This document shows, one piece after another, positions 14,199 through 18,294 of a stretch of 18,294 nucleotides of DNA (the first letter of the stretch is position 1; each line of letters starts with the position of its first letter). This DNA comes from Sulfurovum sp. (GTDB taxonomy: Bacteria > Campylobacterota > Campylobacteria > Campylobacterales > Sulfurovaceae), in NCBI GenBank assembly GCA_020719895.1, contig DYPM01000026.1, positions 1 through 18,294 of the forward strand. The letters are read 5' to 3'. The notes under the pieces were generated by a model that saw nothing but the letters and a program-made list of their open reading frames with translations, made no database searches and was not told the DNA's origin. The position numbers were made by a program, and so were the translations under genes.

Positions 14199-14879
14199 AA
14201 TCATTTTAGAAAAGTTCTCCGCATCCAAAGAGGCACTACCGATCAAAACTCCATCTACCTCTTCTATACTACGAATCTCATCAATATTTTTGAGATTTAC
14301 ACTGCCACCATAAAGAAGCGGTCTATTAATCATCGCTTTAAGTTCTTTGTGAACCGTGGTGATCTCTTTTACAGTTGCACTTCGTCCTGTTCCAATCGCC
14401 CAAATCGGTTCATAAGCGACAATCAGTTTTTCATAAGAGATATCGATACCATTGAGTTGTGCTTTAAGATATCGATAGACTGCATCTTCACCTATGTCAC
14501 GAATAGACAACGGCTCGCCAATGCAGTAGAGGATTTCAAATCCCTCTTTTTCAAAGTAAGAGAACTTCTCTATGACTTGATCTTGAGATTTACGCAAAAT
14601 TCCGCGTCGCTCGCTATGACCTATCATAATGGTACGAATACCAAACTCATCAAGTTGCTCTACGCCAATTTCACCCGTAAATGCACCATTGTAAGCTTCG
14701 TGAGCATTTTGTACTCCGATAGTAAAATCCCCTTCATAATGGTCAAAAGCCGTAGTTGGAGGAAAAATATAGACTTTATCTTCAGGCTTTTTTGCACTCA
14801 AAGCACTGTTGAGCTTCTCAACGTAAGCATGCGTTGAGGCTCTTGTATGGTTAGTTTTAAAGTTTGCTGCGTAGATCAT
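14187..14879 (-). CDS. tpiA: Triose-phosphate isomerase
   Basis: 230 residues. It interconverts dihydroxyacetone phosphate and glyceraldehyde 3-phosphate in the cytoplasm. Catalytic residues are present: N6 and K8 in AANFKTN, H88 in IGHSERR, and E157 in YEPIWAIGTG. The phosphate-binding part LLYGGSVN is at 188-195 and DGVLIGSASL at 209-218. It is about 20 residues shorter than the common 250-residue enzyme, which is usual in Campylobacterota. The ATG follows the pgk stop by 3 nt without a clear ribosome site, so it is probably translated by coupling from pgk. The order gap-pgk-tpiA puts it last in the cluster. Confidence 0.95.
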   Translation of the reverse strand: MIYAANFKTNHTRASTHAYVEKLNSALSAKKPEDKVYIFPPTTAFDHYEGDFTIGVQNAHEAYNGAFTGEIGVEQLDEFGIRTIMIGHSERRGILRKSQDQVIEKFSYFEKEGFEILYCIGEPLSIRDIGEDAVYRYLKAQLNGIDISYEKLIVAYEPIWAIGTGRSATVKEITTVHKELKAMINRPLLYGGSVNLKNIDEIRSIEEVDGVLIGSASLDAENFSKMILGS

Positions 14880-14882
14880 AAA

Positions 14883-16073
14883 TTACGACTGAAGTGCTTC
14901 AACGCCAGGGAGAATCTCCCCTTCGATAAGTTTAAGACTCGCTCCGCCACCTGTACTCACAAAAGTCATTTCATCTGAATCACCTGCTTTATTGACTACA
15001 TCAGCTGTATCTCCTCCACCTACAATTGTTGTTGCATGTGACTGAGCAATATAGTGAGACATATCGATACTTCCTTTAGAGAATTTATCTATCTCATATA
15101 CTCCCATTGGCCCATTCCAAATAATGGTTTTTGCATCGTTGATTACTTCGCGGAAGAGTCTTGAGCTTGCAGGTCCTACATCAAGCCCCATCCAGCCTTG
15201 AGGAATCTCTTGCGTTGGGAGGAATTTGATAGTCGCATTTTCAGAAAACTCTGATGCAACAACAATATCAACAGGAAGATAGAACTTCACACCACGCTCT
15301 TTGGCTTTTGCCATAATGATGTTCGCCTCTTCAATCAAATCATCTTCTACCAATGACTTGCCGATTTCATATCCTTGTGCTTTGAGAAAAGTAAACGCCA
15401 TACCGCCACCAATAATCACCTTGTCTACTTTTTCGATAAGATTTGTCAATGCTTGGAGCTTGCCCGACACTTTACTTCCACCCACGACTGCTATAAACGG
15501 ACGAACTGGATCTTGAATTACTTTTTGGAAGAAGTTGATCTCTTTGCCCATCAAAAAACCTGCTGCTTTATGATTGGCATCAAAAAACTTTGCGATCGCA
15601 TGAATCGAAGCGTGTTCGCGGTGGCATGCACCAAAGGCATCATTGATATAAAAATCACCATAATCAGCCAATGCTTTAGCAAATGTCTCATCGTTTTGAG
15701 TCTCGCCTTTTTCAAAACGAACGTTTTCAATAAGCAGAACATCTCCTGCCTCAAGTGATTGAGCTTTTGATTTTGCATCTTCGCCAACTACATCAGACGC
15801 CATAAAAATATTGTCTGTTTTGAGTAAGCTGTGAAATCTTTTAGCGACAGTGGCGAGCGAATACTCTGCTTCAAATCCATTTCCTTCTGGTCTTCCAAAA
15901 TGCGAAGCCAAAACAATTTTGCAATCTCTATCGATACAATAACGAATCGTAGGAAGTGCGGATTTAATACGTCTATCATCGCTAATATTGCCAAACTCAT
16001 CGGTCGGAACGTTAAAGTCACATCGGATAAAAACACGTTTGCCTACAATATCAAGGTCCCTAATATCTTTCAT
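14883..16073 (-). CDS. pgk: Phosphoglycerate kinase
   Basis: 396 residues, full length. It transfers phosphate between 1,3-bisphosphoglycerate and ADP, and runs in reverse during gluconeogenesis. Seen: RCDFNVP at 17-23, HFGRP at 58-62, NDAFGACHREHAS near 144, GGSKVSGK at 198-205, GGGMAFTF at 222-229, WNGPMGVYE at 319-327, GGGDTA at 352-357 and the final STGGGASL at 373-380. Two ATG codons stand side by side (16076 and 16073). AAGGA lies 3 nt from the first and 6 nt from the second, so the second is preferred; the choice changes only one Met. The 146-nt gap to gap holds a MITE-like repeat, so pgk may have some separate expression. Confidence 0.96.
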   Translation of the reverse strand: MKDIRDLDIVGKRVFIRCDFNVPTDEFGNISDDRRIKSALPTIRYCIDRDCKIVLASHFGRPEGNGFEAEYSLATVAKRFHSLLKTDNIFMASDVVGEDAKSKAQSLEAGDVLLIENVRFEKGETQNDETFAKALADYGDFYINDAFGACHREHASIHAIAKFFDANHKAAGFLMGKEINFFQKVIQDPVRPFIAVVGGSKVSGKLQALTNLIEKVDKVIIGGGMAFTFLKAQGYEIGKSLVEDDLIEEANIIMAKAKERGVKFYLPVDIVVASEFSENATIKFLPTQEIPQGWMGLDVGPASSRLFREVINDAKTIIWNGPMGVYEIDKFSKGSIDMSHYIAQSHATTIVGGGDTADVVNKAGDSDEMTFVSTGGGASLKLIEGEILPGVEALQS

Positions 16074-16112
16074 CATCTATCCTTAAATTATTTTGTTTGA
16101 AAACTATGAAAT

Positions 16113-16212
16113 CTCTAAAAATATAGATTGCTTCACTTCGTTCGCAATGACGAATCCCATCTTTGCGAGGCTTCATAAAAGCCAAAGCAATCCAATATGT
16201 GGTTTTTTAGAG
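16113..16212. repeat. MITE-like palindromic repeat between gap and pgk
   Basis: About 100 bp with nested inverted repeats. The outer arms are CTCTAAAAA (16113-16121) and TTTTTAGAG (16204-16212). The next pair is GATTGCTT (16126-16133) and AAGCAATC (16185-16192). Inside are TCGCAA/TTGCGA (16142-16147, 16163-16168) and a hairpin GGCTT-CATAA-AAGCC (16169-16183). The core reads CGTCATTGCGA...GAAGCAATC on the minus strand, a form I recognise as a dispersed intergenic repeat in many bacterial genomes. It contains no coding frame. The cluster transcript would fold here, which could set mRNA ends between gap and pgk. Confidence 0.75.
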
Positions 16213-16219
16213 GTAGCCA

Positions 16220-17215
16220 CTATTTACTAATATGAACGGCCATATCGACAAGTCTTACAGAGTATCCCCACTCATTGTCATACCACGAAAGAACTTTGAT
16301 CATATTGTCGCCAATCACTTGAATGGTGTCCATGGCTACTACGCTACTTTGAGTTTCACCTACAAAATCTTGTGATACGCGATACTCTTCATCTACGCCA
16401 AGAATACCTTTGTGTGATCCTTCGCTGGCTACTTTAAATGCTGTTTTAACCTCTTCAAGAGTAACACTTTTTGATACAGTCACAGTCAAGTCTACCAATG
16501 AAACATCAGGAGTTGGTACACGAATCGCCTGACCGTTGAGTTTGCCTTTGAGATTTGGCAATACTTTTGAGATCGCTTTTGCTGCACCTGTGGTTGTTGG
16601 CACAAGGTTCAATGCACCCGAGCGTCCTTTTCGTGGATCTTTGAGGCTTCCCTTTGCATCCAAGATTGGCTGTGAACTGGTGTAAGAGTGAATCGTAGTC
16701 ATCAACCCTTTTTCGATACCAAACGCATCATCCAATACTTTGGCAACAGGAGCGAGTCCATTGGTAGTACAAGAAGCGTTAGAGATAATAGCCTCTCCTG
16801 CATAATCATTCTCATTGGCACCAATGACAAAAGTAGGTGTTTCATCTTTTGCTGGAGCAGAAAAGATCACCTTTTCAATGCCATTATCAATATACGGCTG
16901 TACTGACTCCATTGTCAAAAAAGCTCCCGTACACTCAAGTACGATTGTAGCACCTGTACTTGCGAAGTCTATTTTTGAAGGATCACGCTCTGAAAAAAGT
17001 TTTGCTTTGTCTTTGCCAATGCAGACAAAACCATCTTTGACACTAATATCATCTCGTTTGCTATGCACTGAATCATACTTGAGACCATATTCGATCATCT
17101 CAGCTTCTCCTGTGACATTTACTGCTACCAACTCAATGTCATCTCTATCAGCAATAATATGTGCGACACATCTACCGATTCTTCCAAGTCCATTAATAGC
17201 TACTTTGACTGCCAT
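16220..17215 (-). CDS. gap: Glyceraldehyde-3-phosphate dehydrogenase, possibly NADP-using
   Basis: 331 residues, full length. It converts glyceraldehyde 3-phosphate to 1,3-bisphosphoglycerate and back. Seen: the Rossmann motif INGLGRIGR at 7-15, catalytic C149 in SNASCTTNG, H176 in TTIHSYTS, and WYDNEWGYS at 311-319. Two cofactor features are unusual. The NAD-selecting Asp after VAVN is Val (V34), and the usual Leu-Pro pair after the catalytic His region is Ala-Lys (ILDAKGS), with one residue inserted. Both point to relaxed or NADP-type specificity; this is inference. The second cysteine of the usual CTTNC is Gly (G153). An AAGGG ribosome site lies 8 nt upstream. It is first in the gap-pgk-tpiA cluster and divergent from nadD. 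Confidence 0.95.
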   Translation of the reverse strand: MAVKVAINGLGRIGRCVAHIIADRDDIELVAVNVTGEAEMIEYGLKYDSVHSKRDDISVKDGFVCIGKDKAKLFSERDPSKIDFASTGATIVLECTGAFLTMESVQPYIDNGIEKVIFSAPAKDETPTFVIGANENDYAGEAIISNASCTTNGLAPVAKVLDDAFGIEKGLMTTIHSYTSSQPILDAKGSLKDPRKGRSGALNLVPTTTGAAKAISKVLPNLKGKLNGQAIRVPTPDVSLVDLTVTVSKSVTLEEVKTAFKVASEGSHKGILGVDEEYRVSQDFVGETQSSVVAMDTIQVIGDNMIKVLSWYDNEWGYSVRLVDMAVHISK

Positions 17216-17236
17216 GTTGTGATCCCTTCAATAATA

Positions 17237-17245
17237 TGTTAAAAT
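17237..17245 (+). promoter_or_regulatory. Extended -10 promoter for nadD-rsfS
   Basis: TGTTAAAAT matches an extended -10 element (TG, one base, then TAAAAT). The expected start of transcription near 17252 leaves a leader of about 24 nt with a GGAG ribosome site at 17266-17269. Confidence 0.5.
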
Positions 17246-17251
17246 TTTCTT

Positions 17252-17257
17252 ATTCTA
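17252..17257 (-). promoter_or_regulatory. Candidate -10 box for gap-pgk-tpiA
   Basis: TAGAAT (5 of 6 matches) on the minus strand, 37 nt before the gap ATG, would give a leader of about 30 nt containing the AAGGG ribosome site. It overlaps the opposing nadD promoter region in this 60-nt divergent gap. Confidence 0.4.
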
Positions 17258-17275
17258 CTACAGACGGAGTTAGAG

Positions 17276-17863
17276 TTGCTTAAGTCAAAAAATTCATCGG
17301 TTGCACTCTTTGGTGGGAGTTTCGATCCGCCACACATTGGACATCAAGCGATAGTTTTAGAGGCTTTACGTATACTTGATATTGATGAGCTTATTGTTGT
17401 GCCAGCCTATCTCAATCCTTTTAAAGTGCAAACATTTGCCACCGCACAAAAGCGTTTGATGTGGTGTAAAAGTATTTTTGAATCGATTCCCAAAGCAACA
17501 GTGAGCGATTTTGAACTTTTGCAAAAAAGACCAGTTTTTACTTTCGAAACAGTAAAGCACTTTCAACTCTTTTATCATGTGAAATATTTGATTGTTGGTG
17601 CAGACAATCTTCCTACATTAAACAAATGGCACTCTTTTGAATGGCTCAATAGTCAAATAACATGGATCATAGTCACACGTCAAACAGAAAATATCAATAC
17701 GGATTTTTTAAACAAATCAAAGATATTATCAGTCAATGTTCCTATCAGCTCCACACAAATTAGAGAAGGCGATATGGAGAATGCAATTGATATTCGGATT
17801 CTCTCGTCTGTAAAAAATGTAATAATTGCATCAAGTAGAAACAAAAACTTAGAAGGAAAATAA
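17276..17863 (+). CDS. nadD: Nicotinate-nucleotide adenylyltransferase NadD
   Basis: 195 residues. It adenylates nicotinate mononucleotide on the way to NAD. Seen: the nucleotidyltransferase signature GGSFDPPHIGH at 13-23, the substrate-side GADNLPTLNKWHS at 108-120, and the second ATP motif ISSTQIR at 157-163. The start is TTG at 17276, supported by GGAG placed 6 nt upstream; no in-frame ATG lies before the signature. Divergence from gap and pairing with rsfS match the arrangement known in Campylobacter relatives. The C-terminal part after the ISSTQIR motif is a little degenerate from the common pattern but not truncated. Confidence 0.94.
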   Translation: MLKSKNSSVALFGGSFDPPHIGHQAIVLEALRILDIDELIVVPAYLNPFKVQTFATAQKRLMWCKSIFESIPKATVSDFELLQKRPVFTFETVKHFQLFYHVKYLIVGADNLPTLNKWHSFEWLNSQITWIIVTRQTENINTDFLNKSKILSVNVPISSTQIREGDMENAIDIRILSSVKNVIIASSRNKNLEGK

Positions 17864-17869
17864 AACAGA

Positions 17870-18217
17870 ATGATTTTAGATCAAAGAATAGAAGCTATCG
17901 TAACTCTCTTAGATGAGAAAAAAGCAGATGAGATTGAAGTGTTCAATCTTGAAAATTCAGACTACATGGCAAAACGTGTAGTGATCGCCAACTCTCTCAA
18001 TGGCAAACACACACAAGCACTCATGGACTATCTCAAAACAGGACTCAAACCTCAAGGCGAGCAGTTTTTGGCAACTGACGAGACGGACGAGTGGAGTGTG
18101 GCTGATTTGGGAGATATTTTGATTCACGTGATGATACCTGAGTACAGGCAACGCTACTCTTTAGAGCAGTTTTTGAGCGAACTGATTCAAAAAAATAAAG
18201 AAGATACCAAGAGATAA
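17870..18217 (+). CDS. rsfS: Ribosomal silencing factor RsfS
   Basis: 115 residues. RsfS binds large-subunit protein uL14 and blocks joining of the ribosomal subunits when nutrients are short. Seen: the start RIEAIVTLLDEKKADEIEVF, and the family core EWSVADLGDILIHVMIPEYR at 74-93, followed by RYSLEQFLSEL, which matches the typical W..-D.GD..-H-..R..Y.LE pattern. It lies 6 nt after nadD, the usual pairing, and probably shares its transcript. AAGGA in the end of nadD is about 12 nt upstream of the ATG, slightly far. The C-terminal 10 residues are charged and variable. Confidence 0.94.
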   Translation: MILDQRIEAIVTLLDEKKADEIEVFNLENSDYMAKRVVIANSLNGKHTQALMDYLKTGLKPQGEQFLATDETDEWSVADLGDILIHVMIPEYRQRYSLEQFLSELIQKNKEDTKR

Positions 18218-18226
18218 AGTATCTTT
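18201..18226 (+). terminator. Weak hairpin across the rsfS stop
   Basis: AAGATAC (18201-18207) and GTATCTT (18219-18225) can pair as 7 bp with an 11-nt loop that contains the rsfS stop codon, followed by a short TT. It is AT-rich and has a poor T-run, so it is only a possible terminator. Confidence 0.35.
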
Positions 18227-18231
18227 TAAGA

Positions 18232-18294
18232 ACCTCTAAAAACCGTCATTCTGAACTTGATTTTTTTCGTCATTCTGAACTTGATTCAGAATCT
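18232..18294. repeat. Dispersed palindromic repeat, cut by the window edge
   Basis: The stretch begins ACCTCTAAAAACC and then has two direct copies of CGTCATTCTGAACTTGATT (18244-18262 and 18268-18286) spaced by five bases of T. The second copy forms a palindrome, ATTCTGAA-CTTGA-TTCAGAAT (18272-18292). This resembles the short intergenic REP-like repeats found in many copies in bacterial genomes. No coding frame is present. The element runs off the right edge, so its full length is unknown. Confidence 0.7.

Noticed and set aside
14349..14837. Plus-strand open frame of 162 codons opposite tpiA
   Set aside because: It mirrors a gene with complete catalytic residues; no independent start signal or domain is seen.
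18244..18294. CRISPR array at the right edge
   Set aside because: The two copies are separated by only five T bases, with no spacer-length unique sequence and no cas gene; they fit a REP-like repeat.

Overview
The window looks like a chromosomal segment of a Campylobacterota (Epsilonproteobacteria) genome. It is AT-rich and densely packed. The gapA-pgk-tpiA cluster, transcribed divergently from nadD-rsfS, matches the arrangement I know from Campylobacter relatives, and several proteins (short TpiA, epsilon-style pseudopilins, TIGR04219-type outer-membrane protein) fit that group. A full type II secretion system (T2SS), with mobA nearby, suggests an environmental, respiratory member such as the Sulfurimonas/Sulfurovum kind; the genus is inference.

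Region 1 (1-8426, minus strand) is one tightly overlapping operon. It reads, in transcription order, gspK, gspL, a gspM-like gene, a gspN-like gene, gspC, gspD, gspE, a gspJ-like minor pseudopilin and, as last gene, a signal-peptide-bearing ATP-dependent DNA ligase of the LigE type. The ligase runs off the left edge of the window. A TATAAT box at 8458-8463 probably drives the operon.

Region 2 (8495-12408, plus strand) is divergent from region 1. It holds the pseudopilins gspG (major), gspH-like and gspI-like. Then, behind its own TATAAT box, come gspF, a small outer-membrane beta-barrel protein and an RDD-family membrane protein, joined by stop/start overlaps. Together regions 1 and 2 encode the secretin (D), inner-membrane platform (C, F, L, M), ATPase (E), pseudopili (G-K) and an N-like protein. 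No prepilin peptidase (GspO) or pilotin is in the window.

Region 3 (12488-14198, plus strand) has an MFS transporter of the HcaT-like group overlapping mobA (molybdenum cofactor guanylyltransferase). mobA converges with, and overlaps the 3' end of, tpiA.

Region 4 (14187-17215, minus strand) is the triose-phosphate cluster gap, pgk, tpiA. A roughly 100-bp MITE-like palindromic repeat lies between gap and pgk. The GAPDH has lost the usual NAD-selecting aspartate. Region 5 (17276-18217, plus strand) is nadD and rsfS, followed by a second dispersed repeat cut by the right edge.

No rRNA, tRNA, CRISPR array, transposase or phage gene was seen. The most interesting points are the periplasmic DNA ligase built into a T2SS operon, the outer-membrane and RDD proteins coupled to gspF, the altered GAPDH cofactor pocket, and a short motif that recurs just after stop codons beside dispersed palindromic repeats.
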